Of a stretch of DNA of 64,000 nucleotides, positions 10,165 through 21,479 are shown in pieces. Source of the stretch: Branchipolynoe longqiensis (lineage: Eukaryota; Annelida; Polychaeta; Phyllodocida; Polynoidae); the NCBI GenBank assembly GCA_030323885.1, contig CM059198.1, positions 56,446,917-56,510,916 of the forward strand, in the 5' to 3' direction. The notes below the pieces were generated by a model that was given only the letters and a program-made list of their open reading frames with translations, did no database searches and was not told where the DNA came from. The position numbers and the translations under genes are program-made. The stretch's first letter is position 1; each line of letters begins with the position of its first letter.

Positions 10165-11344
10165 CACATGTTATATGAACATGTCATTTATGGCTGCAGA
10201 CGCTCTGATGTCATACTGGTTCCGGTTGACTGTTCCCTCTCCAGCCTCAGGCGGGCTTTCAGTGGCTTTCAAACCACAGCGCAAGGGCAGTGACTTTTAT
10301 ATCTATGGGAGCGCAGCAAATGCATTTTCCCTTAAATTCTGCAATGTTTCATTATTATTTTTAGAAAGCATTTGTTATTTATCTGAATACATTCTTTTTT
10401 TAGTGCTCAGGCACTGCTCTTCCGGTCACGCTTAACTTCACTCATTTACACTATTGAATTACGAGAACAATTTACGATAATAACATAATGATATGAGATT
10501 CAGCTGAATAGGAGTTTGTGGGATATCTGCTCAGTGTATGAATTCAGTTGTAAAGTCGACGGCTGGCAGCTGTGGTTGTGTAGGTAGGCTAAATATGAAA
10601 TAAATACAGGCAAGATAAAGGTAGAGTAGAAAGTGCACAGAAAGACAGAGAGCTTACACCATTAGGTTTATTATTATATAGTTTCATGAATCCAAGATGG
10701 CTGTCACACCTGATCAGCTCCTCCAATGAGCAGTAGGCATTCTCCAATCAACCAATGGACATTCAATATGCTTGTATCCAAGCCTTGGTTGTTTATGGCT
10801 ACAGTGCCCTGTTGTGTCTGTGCAGTGATCCATAAATAACAATTGGGGGGAGGGGGTATGTGAGCAGAGCTCCTAAGGCTCTGTTACACTAAAAGTAGTG
10901 CCCCTCTCACACTATCTAAAATAACTACATAATGTTTATATCAAACTCAGTAAAGGATCACCGGCACCACATAATACGAAATGCCTCTGGCTCTATATAA
11001 GATTTACCTTTTTATATAACAATTGTAATTACTATAGACTAGTTCACACCATCCTCCAATGTATAATTATCGGGAGATTTTACACAGTGTTTGCATTTTA
11101 ATATAGGTGGTGTCCTAGGTAATTCTACCAGGCTGGGATATATAGGTATAGTTATTTTATTCGCTGGTAACGCCATGCTGCCCACCTTGTCCAGCCCCCT
11201 TTGTCTGACCGGTTTGCACATTCCTAGACATTCTGCGATATTTCACTTCATACTTAGTTATCAGATTAAATACCCTTCTCCCTGGCACTCTAGCAAGATC
11301 ACCACTTCAGCATATCTTCCACATTGTCTTGACACCCCGAACTG
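10165..11344. other. intergenic, no gene seen
   Basis: About 1.2 kb without a supportable gene. The stretch near 10575-10660 is weakly similar to SINE-G (GTGTAGGTAGGCTAA, then AAGACAGAGAG). Small frames of 60-86 codons lack recognisable features. Confidence 0.35.
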
Positions 11345-13205
11345 ACTATTTTGACACACCCACACACCCTTACTGACTTCAGCTTCCACTACTCATTGAC
11401 TGACTAATCTAACACACCCACCCTTACTGAGCTCAGATCCCACCACTCACTGACTAATTTAACAGACCCACCCATTCTTCTTGACCTCACACCCCACAAC
11501 TCATTGACTATTTAACACACCCACCCACCATTCTTGATCTCACACACCACAACTCACTGACTACTTTAACACACCCAACTACCCTTCTTGACCTCACGCA
11601 CCACAACTCACTGACTATTTTAACACACCCACTACCCTTCTTGACCTCAGCCACCACAACTCACTGACTATTTGTACACACCCACCCTCCTTGACCTCAC
11701 AACCCACAACTCACTGACTATTTTAACACACCCACCCACCCTACCTGAACCCGCATTACACCACTCACTGCTTATTCTAACACACGCACACACACCCTGC
11801 CTGAACCCACATTCCACCACTCACTGACTATTCTAGCACACACCCATCCTGGCTGACCCCACATTACACCATACATTGACTATTCTAACACACCCACACA
11901 CCCTGCCTGACCCCACATTCCACCACTCACTGATTATTCTGATACCCACGCCCCTATCCCATCCCACATTACACCACACACTGGTTATTCTAACATATAC
12001 CACCCTGCCTTACCCCACCTTACACCACACACTGGCTATTCTAACATAGACCACCCGGCCTTACCCCACATTACACCACACACTGGCTATTCTAACATAG
12101 ACCACACTGCCTGACCCCACATTACACCACACACTGACTATTCTAACATACACCCACCATGCTCCTGCCCACATACCACCACACACTGGCTATTCTAACA
12201 TAGACCACACTGCCTGACGCCACATTACACCACACACTGACTATTCTAACATACAGCCACCATGCTCCTGCCCACATACCACTACACCCTGACTATTCTA
12301 TCATAGACCACACTGCCTGACCCCACATTATACCACACACTGACTATTCTAATATACACACACCCTGCCCCTTCCCACATTACACCACACCCTGGCTATT
12401 CTAACATAGACCACCCTGCCTGACTCCACATTACACCACACACCGACTATTCTAATACACACCCACCCTGCCCCTCCCCACATGACACCACACACTGACT
12501 ATTTTAACATACACCACACTGCTTAACCCCACATTACACCACACACTGGCTAATGTAACATACACCACACCCCTGACCCCACATTACAGCCTGCCTCTCC
12601 CCACATACCACCACGCACTGACTAGTCTAACATATACCACCCTGCCTTACCCCACATTACACCACACACTGACTATTCTAACATAGACCACACTGCCTGA
12701 CCCCACATTACACCACACACTGACTATTCTAACATACACCACACAGCTTAACCCCACATTACACCACACACTGACTATTCTAACATATTCCACACTGCCT
12801 GACCCCACATTACACCACATTACACCACAAACCGACTATTCTAATACACACCCACCCTGCACCTCCCCATATTACACCACACACTGACTATTCGAACATA
12901 TACCAAACTGTCTGACCCCACATTACACCACACACTGACTATTCTAACATACACCACACTGCCTGACTCCACATTACACCACACACTGACTATTCTAACA
13001 TAGACCACACTGCCTGACCCCACATTACACCACACACTGACTATTCTAAGACACCCACCCTGCTCCTCCCCACATAACACCACACGCTGACTATTCTAAC
13101 ATGCACCAAATTGCCTGACCCCATATACACCACGGACTGCCTATTCTAACATGCACCACACTGCCTGACCCCACATTACCCCACACACTGACTATTCTAA
13201 CATAC
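11345..13205 (+). repeat. satellite with unit of about 51 bp
   Basis: About 1.86 kb of tandem units. The mature unit reads CCACATTACACCACACACTG, ACTATTCTAACATA, then ACCACACTGCCTGACC. The first third has a more diverged version with ACAACTCACTGACTATTTT and TTCTTGACCTCA. Units become more alike towards the 3' side, as expected from recent local homogenisation. Confidence 0.95.
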
Positions 13206-13319
13206 ACTCTCCCTCCCTTCTCCCTCTCAACATTCTACAAATTCCACATCTCACCACTCCACTACCTTGGCCCCCAACATAGCTCTCCTCAGCCCACACC
13301 CTAGAGTAGGACGTGACCA

Positions 13320-13475
13320 GCGCTGGCGACGTCACTACGCATGCGCAGCGCGTTCCGCTCCGCCAATCAGCGCGCATCGAGTTCACGCATGCGCAGTCGC
13401 CTGCGTAATCCCGATTGGCTGATTGCATTTGTGGCGGGAAACGTATTTGAGTCTATAGAATTCGAGCCCGGTGAG
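13320..13475. promoter_or_regulatory. strong candidate CpG-island promoter (CRE, NRF1 x2, CCAAT x2, E2F)
   Basis: Within about 115 bp there is a CRE-like GACGTCAC (13328-13335), two identical NRF1-type ACGCATGCGCAG sites (13337-13348 and 13385-13396), and CCAAT boxes in opposite orientations (13363-13367 and ATTGG at 13414-13418). An E2F-type TGGCGGGAAA follows (13432-13441). This is the usual make-up of housekeeping or S-phase gene promoters in animals. A possible splice donor (CCCG|GTGAGG) follows near 13470. No recognisable exon is visible on either side within the window. Confidence 0.6.
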
Positions 13476-13731
13476 GCCCCCCCCCCGACCTCGTCCCCCT
13501 TTCGGGCCCCCTTCGCCCCTTCCACCCCCCCCCCCCTCCCCCCTTCCAGCCCCACTGCCTCCCCGTCCCAGCCTCTTCCAGCCCGTGGGGTGACTGCAAC
13601 ATGTACTACATATGCCATGCCCGACAGTCTACACATGGTGCATACAGCGTACAGTAGCACCCCTCCCCTCAACCCGTCTCTCTCCCCTACCCACCCCACC
13701 CACCCCCTTTCCAACCCCTCTCCACCCACCG
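13476..13731 (+). repeat. C-rich low-complexity region
   Basis: Runs of C up to 12 and CCCACCC/CCCCTCCC units. Proline-rich frames here are compositional. Confidence 0.7.
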
Positions 13732-14093
13732 GACTCGGTGGCCAACTCTGTAGAGCGCAGTACTCGTGTGCGGGAGATCGCACATTTGGTTTCCTGTACA
13801 GTGAAAGCGATGACTTATACAATTGATACTTGTCGCTTCCTAGCCTGGCACCTGGCATTAATATGATAGGACTATGATGGGTCCGCTCAGTGTCAGGATA
13901 ACGTGAGCTGGATTCGCTCAGTATCAAGACAATGTGACTAAGTGGGATATTGTTTTATGGTGGTGGCTGCTTGATTTCCCAGTGGGGCAGCACTATAATG
14001 TTGCCATGAGTGTGCACTGTCACAAGTCGGTCCGTGTCCTGGTATGACCTTAGATGTTGCCAGGACGTAATACTCCAACAACCAACCAGCCTA
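13732..14093 (+). mobile_element. SINE-A copy with second head type
   Basis: The head (CGGTGGCCAACTCTGTAGAG, then GTGCGGGAGATCGCACATTT) is the GTAGAGCGC type rather than the GAGTTGAGCGC type. The body is the standard one, with a local duplication around GTGTCAGGATAACGTGA at about 13890-13945, and ends GATGTTGCCAGGACGTAA. Confidence 0.85.
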
Positions 14094-14510
14094 TACCCGG
14101 TAGGAGACACATGATGCAGACAACATATGGTAGCTCCCCTCCCCTCAGCCCCCTCTCTGCCCCTCCCACCCCCTTCACCCCCAGCCACCCGCTCCCACCC
14201 CGACCGAGGGTGAGGTCAACTGGAACTGAATCCAATACATCAGGGATTCACAAGACGTGCAGCTCGACCTTATTTCTTTCGTTGTCACATCTTGGTTTTT
14301 TGTTGTTTGCTTTATTTGTATTTATTTTGTATTTTTCGCGTCAGCACTATAAAGTCGCCACAACCCTTGTGTAAGAGCTTCATATTCGGGTTGATACACA
14401 CGGGACGAATGCAGTGCACACAATTGTGTCATTCACGTCATTATAGTTTAATGTATTCATGGCACGCTTGCTTTTAATTGGGGGTGGGGGGTCGGGAGCA
14501 GGGGGCAGGA
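14094..14510. other. intergenic, no gene seen
   Basis: C-rich then T-rich unique-looking DNA. Short frames are not supported. Confidence 0.3.
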
Positions 14511-16390
14511 GGGGTCAGCTTCCTGATTGAGTTACCTGATTCGTTGGTGTTGGTAGAGGATGGGTGTGGGTGGGTAGGGAGACGAGAAGGGAGAGGAGAG
14601 GGTTGAGTGAGGAGAGTGGAGAGAGGAGAAGGGAGATGGGAGAGGTTGGGTTAGGATAATGCGAATGGGAGGTGGTGACGTGGAATGGGAGATTGGAGAA
14701 GGGAGAAGGGGACAGTATGGAGGGGAGAGGGGAGAGGGGAGAGGGGAGAGGGGAGAGGGTGAAGTGGAGAGAGAAGACGGGCGAGAGGGGAGAAGAGAGG
14801 GGGGACATCGAAGAGAGAAGACAGGAGAGATGTGGGAAGAGAGAAGGGAGAGGGGAGAGAGGGGAGGTCTGAGTGAAACGTAAAGATGGGAGAAGTAAGA
14901 TGGGAGACGGGAGAGGGAATAAGGGAGAGGGGAGAAGGGTCATGGACGAATGGAGAGGGAAGAGGGGAGAGTAGCGAAGGGATAGGGGATAGGGCAATGG
15001 AAGAAGGGCAATGGAAGAAGGGTGATGGAAGAAGGGAAAGGGAGAAGGGAGAGGGAAGAAAGGAGAAGGGATAGGGGAGAAGGAACAGGGCAGAATGGAG
15101 ATGGGAGAGGGAAGGTGGCAGAGGGAAGAAGGGCGAGGGAAGAAGGGAGAGGGGAGAAGCGAGAGGGAGAAGGGAGAGAGCAGTGAAAGGAAATAATTGA
15201 GAGGCGTGAAGGGAGAGGGAAGAATGGAGAGTAGAGAAGGGAGAAGGGATATGGGAGAGGGAAGAGGGCAGAGCGAAGAAGGGAAAGGAGAGAAGAAGAG
15301 AAGGAACAGGGCAGACTGGTCAGGCGAGAAGAGACAGGGAAGAAGGGAGAGGGAAGACGGGAGAGTAGAGAAGGGAGAGGGAGAGTGGAGTGGGAAGGTG
15401 ACCGAGGGAAGAAGGGCGATGGAAGACGGGAGAGGAATGAAGGCAGATGGGAGAAGGGAGATGGAAGAAGGGAGAGTGGAGAATGGAGAGGGAGGACGGG
15501 AGAGGGAAAACGGGAGAGGGAAGATGGGAGAGTAGATAAGGGAGAGGGGAGAGGGAAGAGGGGAGAGGGAAGAAGGGAAAGGAGAGAAGGATCAGGGCAG
15601 AATGGACAGGGGAGAATGGATAGAGACGAAGGGAGTAGAAAAGGGAGAGGGGACCGGGAGAGGGGAGAGGGAAGGTGGCAGAGGGGAGAAGGGCGAGGGA
15701 AGAAGGGAGAGGGAAGAAGGGAGATGGGAGAATGGAGATGGGAGAAGGCATATGGGAGAAGGGATACGGGGGCGCGGAGAAGGGAGATGTAAGAAGGGAG
15801 AGTGGAGAATGGAGAGGCAAGAAGGGAGAGGGAAGAAGGCAGAGGGAATAAGGGAGGGGGAGAATGTAGAGTGGAGAAGGGAGAAAGGAGACGGGGAGAA
15901 TGGAGAGGGGATAATGGAGAGGGGAGAGGGAGGAGGGGAGAGGAGTGAGCAGAAGGCGTGTTGAGAGGAGAGTGAAGAGTGGATTTATGAGTGAAGACAA
16001 GTGAGAGAGGAGATGGGAGAGGCTCCAAGGGAAGGCTGACAGACGAGATTGGAGAGAATGGAAGAGATGGTTGAGTGAGGAAACTGGAGAGCGGATAAAT
16101 GAGAGTGAAGACCTGAGTCCGTGAAATGGAGATCGGAGAGGGGAGAGGCGAGACGGAGAGAATGGAGTAGAGGGTGAAGTGAAAATAGTAGAGAGGAGAG
16201 AACTGGTGTGGGAGAGGGGAGAGATGAGAAAGGAGCGGGACAAAGAGGGGAGGGCTGAGTGAGGAGAGTGGGGAGCGGTGATGGGGGAGGGGAGTGAGGG
16301 TGCTGGGGAGAGCAGGGCATGGTGGGGGAGGGGATAGCACATGGATGAGAGGGGAGGGTAGAAATGGTGTCGGTGGGTGGAGGGGAGAGG
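14511..16390 (+). repeat. purine array (GAGAGGGAAGAAGG)n
   Basis: About 1.9 kb of GGGAGAGGGGAGA and GAAGAAGGGAGAGG units with almost no pyrimidines on the plus strand. The 466-codon and 401-codon minus-strand frames here are repeat shadows (Ser/Pro/Leu/Phe only). Confidence 0.95.
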
Positions 16391-16720
16391 CACTGTGTTT
16401 TTAACACGTGACTGGTTTTGTATGGACGGTGGTACCTGATTGGTTGGATGTGTGGGTGGACGGGTGAGGGGGTGGGAGGAGGGTTGGGGTTGAAGGCAGC
16501 GATTAGATGGGTGACTGCTGAGCAATTTGGGTGGACGGTCTTACAAGACGTTGCTGTGCCTCCATGCGGTATTGGTGCGTGTGTGGGGGGGGAGGGGGTG
16601 AGTGGTTGGGTGGGGGAAGGGGGGGGGGTGATTTTGGTATGCGTGGGTGTGCGTGTGGTTGTGGTTGTGGTTGTGGGTGGGGGTGGGGTCGATGTGGGTG
16701 GGAAACAGCTGCATAGTTAA
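16391..16720 (+). repeat. G/GT-rich low-complexity DNA
   Basis: Includes GGGGGGGGAGGGGG and (GGTTGT)n near 16655-16680. No gene. Confidence 0.6.
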
Positions 16721-17186
16721 ATCAAGGCGATAAAACCAGTCCTGATTTCATTTTCTTTTTGCGCCGCCAATTGCGACACGGTCAAGGTCAGTGTCAAGAT
16801 CAAGGAAGGTCACAGACAGGAATTGTATTTAAAGCTCAAATGTGTGTTTTCTTTATTATCATAGCTGCTCCAGTAGAAGCACTCTACCCAATAGAAGGAC
16901 ACCCCCCATTTCAAGATTGAAAGCGCAATCATATTCATTGAGAGCGCAATCATATTCAGACTGAATGCATATCAAATAAGACAATCCCTCTTGATTTCAG
17001 TGGCACTTCAAAAACAAATAAAAAAGTTACGATCATATTCAGACTGAATGCACATCAAATAAGACAATCCCACTTTATTTCAGAGGCATGACACAAAACC
17101 AAATCCATGAAATTCTTTAACTTTGAATAGACGCAAATCCATGTGTCGTCTATTGGGACATATATACGGTGTAGTGAGTGATCTTG
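16721..17186. other. intergenic with a short direct duplication
   Basis: The phrase CATATTCAGACTGAATGCA plus the following CATCAAATAAGACAATCCC occurs twice (about 16950 and 17033), about 83 bp apart. No gene seen. Confidence 0.5.
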
Positions 17187-17508
17187 TACAGACTAGTTGG
17201 TGTGATGGGCAGAGCGCACACTTTCCGCTTTTGGAGGGTTGCGGGTTCGATCCCTTAGTCCAAGCCAAACCAAAGCTTATAAAATGATCGGTGTGTTTCC
17301 CTGCTTTGCCTGGCACCAGGCCTTTCTGGATTAGGACGAAGACTGGTATGTGTTTTTTTTAAATAAGGCAGGTGCTACTTGATGGACAATTGAGTCACAG
17401 CTTCACAGTATTCAAGTGAGGCAGCACTATGAAGTCGCCAACAATCCGCGCTGTAGCAAATTGCTGACTGATATTTATGACATTAGGCATCAGTAAGACA
17501 CAAAACAC
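17187..17508 (+). mobile_element. SINE-A relative with a third tRNA-like head
   Basis: The head is GACTAGTTGGTGTGATGGGC with B box GGGTTCGATCCC and a weak acceptor match (GACTA...TTAGTC). The body is a distant version of SINE-A: GCCTGGCACCAGG, GTGAGGCAGCACTATGAAG, TCGCC and the end GACATTAGGCATC. Confidence 0.7.
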
Positions 17509-17553
17509 TAAGCACAACTTACGCTAATGAATTGGACATTATTTTGTGGTGTT

Positions 17554-17615
17554 CTGTGTGGCTGAGTGGTTAGATGTCTGACTTTTGTTCTGGTCAGACT
17601 CCTAATGAGCAGTTG
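17554..17615 (+). mobile_element. SINE-C head fragment
   Basis: GTTCTGTGTGGCTGAGTGGT then GTCTGACTTTTGTTCTGG matches the SINE-C head. The body is missing. Confidence 0.6.
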
Positions 17616-17650
17616 CAATTGTGCTTATCATCATCATCATCATATTTCCC

Positions 17651-17795
17651 TTAAAGGTTCATTGTCTAGTGAAGCATCAAATTTACAGAATCAAAATCCT
17701 CACCTAGATTTGATCCTACATATCCACCCTATATAGTAATGCAGGTATTAAACCTGTGGCACCACATATAAGGGAATACGCAGTCAATTTAATAG
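17651..17795 (-). mobile_element. MITE-F 3' part
   Basis: Starts TTAAAGGTTCATTGTCTAGT, the reverse complement of the MITE-F right end, and continues to GTGGCACCACATATAAGGGA. The rest is missing. Confidence 0.6.
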
Positions 17796-17812
17796 GGCAG
17801 TACTGCATAACC

Positions 17813-18395
17813 TTATGTCCTGGCAACATCTAAGGTCGTATCAGGCCGGGTACCGACTGGTGACGTTTTGCGCACTCATGGCGACTTTATCGTGCTGCTC
17901 AACTGCGGGCGCCGGGCGGATTGCACTATGACCTGATATCCCACTCAGTCACATTATCCTGACACTGAGCCAACCAGTCCTTGCCCTATCCTAATAATGC
18001 CGAGTGCCAGGATAGGAAGAGACAAATATCAATTGTGTAAGTCATTGGTTTGATTCGACCAGGTTTAGAACCTGTGGGTTCGAATCCCAAGATATATGAA
18101 CATCAGGGGCGTAGCTAGACCTTTAACGATGTGTCCTCCTAATTTTGGCAGAGGGTTTAGGGGGTCACTTAAGCTTAAGCTAGTGGATTTTACACATTTT
18201 AGACTTGAGTTTTCGACACTCCGGACTACTACATGCCTCCTCTCTCTCTCTCTCTCTCTCTCGTGCTCTCTCTTTATTATTTTTTAATTTAATTTTTTTT
18301 GACAAAACGATGTGGACGTTTTGGCGTATGTGCGAACGCTTAGCTACGCCCCTGAACATGAGAGACGGACGCTCAACAAATTTGGCCATCCCACG
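17813..18395 (-). mobile_element. SINE-A split by a nested MITE
   Basis: Full body from TGTCCTGGCAACATCTAAGG to the B box GGGTTCGAATCCC. The tRNA-like head resumes after an insertion (18104-18354) as GAGAGACGGACGCTC, then TTGGCCATCCC. The two parts are exactly the pieces of one SINE. Confidence 0.85.
18104..18354. mobile_element. hAT-like MITE inside the SINE
   Basis: The 251-bp unit has 14-bp terminal inverted repeats CAGGGGCGTAGCTA / TAGCTACGCCCCTG. The 5-bp AACAT lies on both sides (18099-18103 and 18355-18359). It contains a (TC)n stretch near 18240. CAGGGGCG termini are typical of hAT elements, though those normally duplicate 8 bp. Confidence 0.8.
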
Positions 18396-18854
18396 ATCTA
18401 CCAAAACGAGTCTGTACAAAGAGAGCTGTGCAGTCACGTGAGATCGAAGGTGTGATTGTGTGTGGCCTACATTTGGCTTTGTGCGCAGCGCACTGCGCAC
18501 CCCGGAAGTCCCGTTGAAAGTGAGGCTCTACCCTTCCACCAGCGTCCTCTATTCTGCCAGAAGGGACGGTTTGATCTGGTCTGGGGGCAGTGCCAATCTC
18601 ACGGCTTTGTGCCAGAATCCCACCAGGGTCCCCTCCTGGTACCCTTACCACTCTCGCCCACACCACGTTCCTCCTTGTTGTTCATCAATCCCTTCTTACC
18701 CCACTCAATGTGCTGCTCCCCATTTTTGCATGAACCACAGTGAATGGTGCTGTACATTATACAGCAGGAGCCACTCTCTTAATTCTACATTATCGGCGCT
18801 GTGACTAATACAGCACTGACCAAACTTAGATTATTTAGAATGTCAATTCCAATA
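18396..18854. other. intergenic with ETS-like site
   Basis: CCCCGGAAGTCCCG near 18500 fits an ETS site next to GCGCAGCGCACTGCGCAC. No exon or gene is recognised. Confidence 0.35.
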
Positions 18855-18855
18855 G

Positions 18856-18940
18856 TAAGATGGCTGGAAGACCAGTGCTCCGGCACTGACAAATGTCATA
18901 TTCAGATGAATAAATACTTTACCCAAAAAAAAAAAAAAAA
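18856..18940 (+). repeat. element E with poly(A)
   Basis: GATGGCTGGAAGACCAGTGC, GGCACTGACAAATG, GATGAATAAA, then a 17-bp A run. This copy shows best that E is the polyadenylated 3' end of a retroposon. Confidence 0.65.
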
Positions 18941-18946
18941 TGAACT

Positions 18947-19167
18947 GGGATGGCCGAATGAGTTGAGCGCCCGCCTCTCGTCTTGGTATGACGTGGGAAT
19001 GGAATCCCTGGTTTTGAACCGCTGGCTGTATCAAAGTAATGACTTTTAAAAATTGAAACTTGTCGCTACCTAGCCTGGCGTTTGTCATCAGTAGCGAGCA
19101 AGAAGCAGTAGAATGAAGAAAACCAAATGTAATCGATTGCAATTTCCCCTGTTTTTTCAATTAATAT
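18947..19167 (+). mobile_element. SINE-B copy
   Basis: Head GGGATGGCCGAATGAGTTGA, diverged B box, then the SINE-B tail AGAAGCAGTAGAATGAAG and CAATTTCCCCTG. Confidence 0.75.
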
Positions 19168-19257
19168 ACTGAGATATGGAAAATTTAAAAAAATGAAATA
19201 TAAAGGCCGTTTGCGTTGATTGTCCAGCTATATCTAGGTGGTTCTGTATGTATGTCT

Positions 19258-19345
19258 AGCATTGAAAACAAGCACTCTCGCGGGAGCTTATACGTTATAG
19301 GCAGAGTAAATACCTGGTCAATAAAAAAATTTTAAAACAAAAAAA
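19258..19345 (+). repeat. element M (retroposon 3' end)
   Basis: CTAGCATTGAAAACAAGCAC then CAGAGTAAATACCTGGTC and an A-rich end. It matches 47476-47555 and part of 5822-5870. Confidence 0.55.
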
Positions 19346-19487
19346 TGGCGTCCACATTCGTAAGGAATCAAACACCGGCTGAGTGGCAAACACTTGCTAC
19401 TTGCGGTGAATAGTCTGATTTTTGAGTGTTTTTAGAATGGGCCTACGATTCATTGGCTTAATGATACCATACTGGGTGGTATATTAT

Positions 19488-19988
19488 TGTCGTGGGGGGG
19501 TGAGGAAAATGGGAAATGTTGCGCCTAAAGCGGGAATCGAACCCACACCGCTTGCATTCCGGATCAGTGTGCTAACCATTACATAACCTAGGGTCCCTGA
19601 TGTCCTCACCCTACCCATACCTCTCCTTGCCTGAGAGGTCGTGCAGACTACTTACTACACTCGTCCTCTTGGAATTGTAAATCTTGTATATGGTCATTTA
19701 ATGCTTACAATTACAGACATACAGGCAATGTACTTACATATACATACACATGGTAAGTTCAACAACCGTACCTTGCATAGCTTGTGCAGGGTGCTGGTCA
19801 CAGCACCAGTGTCATGGGAGGATGAACGTACGCAATATTGCGCTTCGAGCGGGAATCGCACCCACATCTCTTGCATTCCTGGTCAGTGTGCTACCCATTA
19901 CACCGCCTAGGCTCCTGATTTCACCGTGCTACCCACGCCTACCTTTCTATTCTGGTCTGAACCTGAGAGGTCAGTGCAGACAACCGCA
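19488..19988 (-). mobile_element. TRIM-T, two-repeat copy
   Basis: The repeats are 19488-19659 and 19810-19988, with an internal region of about 150 bp. Read on the minus strand, each repeat carries the tRNA-like unit with GTGTAATGGTTAGC-type A box and GGTTCGATTCCC-type B box. The primer-site candidate reads TGGTGCTGTGACC, 11 of its first 12 bases matching the complement of tRNA-His (TGGTGCCGTGAC). The repeats have diverged, so this is an older copy than that at 53.5 kb. Confidence 0.75.
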
Positions 19989-19994
19989 TTGTGT

Positions 19995-20413
19995 TGACAA
20001 GGACATTATAGTCCAGGAAGGCAGCACTATAAAACCCACTGACAGCACATAACCCCAAATCGGTACCCATCCTGATATGACCTTAGATGTGGGTTTGAAT
20101 CCAACTCTAGGCACAATATTCCAATGTCCAAGTGCCCAGACGTGGTACTGAATAGGTATAGCGCAGACCTCCAGTACGGAAGGTCTGAAGTTCAATTCCC
20201 GGTCGAGTCAAATCAATGACTTACACAGTTGATACTTGTTGCTTCCAAGCCTGGCGCTCGGTATTATTAGGATTGGGGAAGGACTGGTTGGTTCAGTGCC
20301 AGTGTAATGCGCCTGAGAGGCATATCAGGTCATGGTGCGGTGGCCTGCTTTCCCAGTGGTGCAGCACTATGAAGTTACCCATCCTGATATGACCTTAACT
20401 GTTGCCAGGCAAC
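19995..20413 (+). mobile_element. SINE-A fragment plus SINE-A copy
   Basis: A body fragment (GGCAGCACTATAAAACCC to CCTGATATGACCTTAGATG) is followed at about 20138 by a copy with the GTAGAGCGC-type head (TACTGAATAGGTATAGCGCA, AATTCCCGGTCGAGTC). The body ends near ACTGTTGCCAGGCAACC. Confidence 0.8.
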
Positions 20414-20604
20414 CAACCAGTTTTGCACACAAATAGCATCAAACGACAAATGCATTCGATCGTCATATATCCATTATATCAGATAACAGAATATAATCAG
20501 TAAATCGTGAATGACCTACATAATAAAAGCCTGACCGGTACTGATATTGGATCATGAAAAATAGCGTCTTTCCAAATATTCAAAATGAGAGTTGTGTTTT
20601 TGTG
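20414..20604. other. intergenic, no gene seen
   Basis: AT-rich, no recognised feature. Confidence 0.3.
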
Positions 20605-20678
20605 TGGTAAACATGTTTATTCTGCTGAATAAGTCTGTTGTCAATGCCGAAGCACTGGTCTTCCAGCCATTTTTCAAT
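20605..20678 (-). repeat. element E
   Basis: Minus-strand copy: AAGCACTGGTCTTCCAGCCA preceded by CTGCTGAATAAG and a T-rich stretch corresponding to the A tail. Confidence 0.6.
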
Positions 20679-21479
20679 TCATGGTTATTTACACAAAAGG
20701 TATACAGAATAAGCTATACAATAACTGTTGGTATACAATTTGCAGCATGTAATACAATGAAATTCTCTAACCCAAAAGGCCCATACCAATATGGTAACAG
20801 TAGTGTCATATAACTAGATCAATATTAGTCAGATCAATCTGAGTATTTACATAATATTTAGAATGTAGGCAGAAGTTATCTTCTGTATTCAGTTGGTAAA
20901 GTTGTAGTGAGTTTTAATATTCAGTTGCAGTTAGGAAAGTGGTATATAAATGTCAGTTTGTTAGAAATATTCTAGTGTATCTCTAGTGTAGTTAGTTATG
21001 TGAGTTAATGAATTATATTATTGGGGTGGGGTTGTTAATAATATGCTGGACCAGCTGTGACCAGTGAAGCAGTGGGACCAATCCCCGTGCATTTAGATCT
21101 ACAATTTTACATTTTTATTCTGACTCTGCCATTGTATATGGTTGACTGGAAATAAGAGAGGAACAGCAACAAATAAAGAAAGGGGGGGGGGGTAGAACTG
21201 AGGCTGAGGGTTCGGTGGTCTGCCACTTACGGTATGGCGTAAAAGAGTGAAAGCAGTATTTTCAAAACTGCTGATGTAATCATTTGTCTTGTGGATGTGC
21301 CATGCTAATTAACTTTGCGTGTGTTATATTCTTCAGGTGAGTGTGTCTTTATGAAATACCGATGACAAAGAGAAGCTCCTGTAAGTACACTCAGCCACAT
21401 CAAAACTACGTGGACGAGGGTATGTGCAACGCAGATTATTGCAGATTGATTGATTGAAATACCCATTTACAATGCAATG
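20679..21479. other. intergenic, no gene seen
   Basis: AT-rich with a G11 run near 21183. No supportable gene. Confidence 0.3.

Noticed and set aside
14940..16340. 466-codon minus-strand open frame rich in Ser, Pro, Leu, Phe
   Set aside because: It lies wholly in a purine array. The frame is open because polypyrimidine codons contain no stops, other frames are equally open, and no domain is visible.
19488..19988. Two independent SINE insertions side by side
   Set aside because: The same repeat-internal-repeat order is found at three separate loci with matching internal sequence and an additional solo unit, which favours one compound element.
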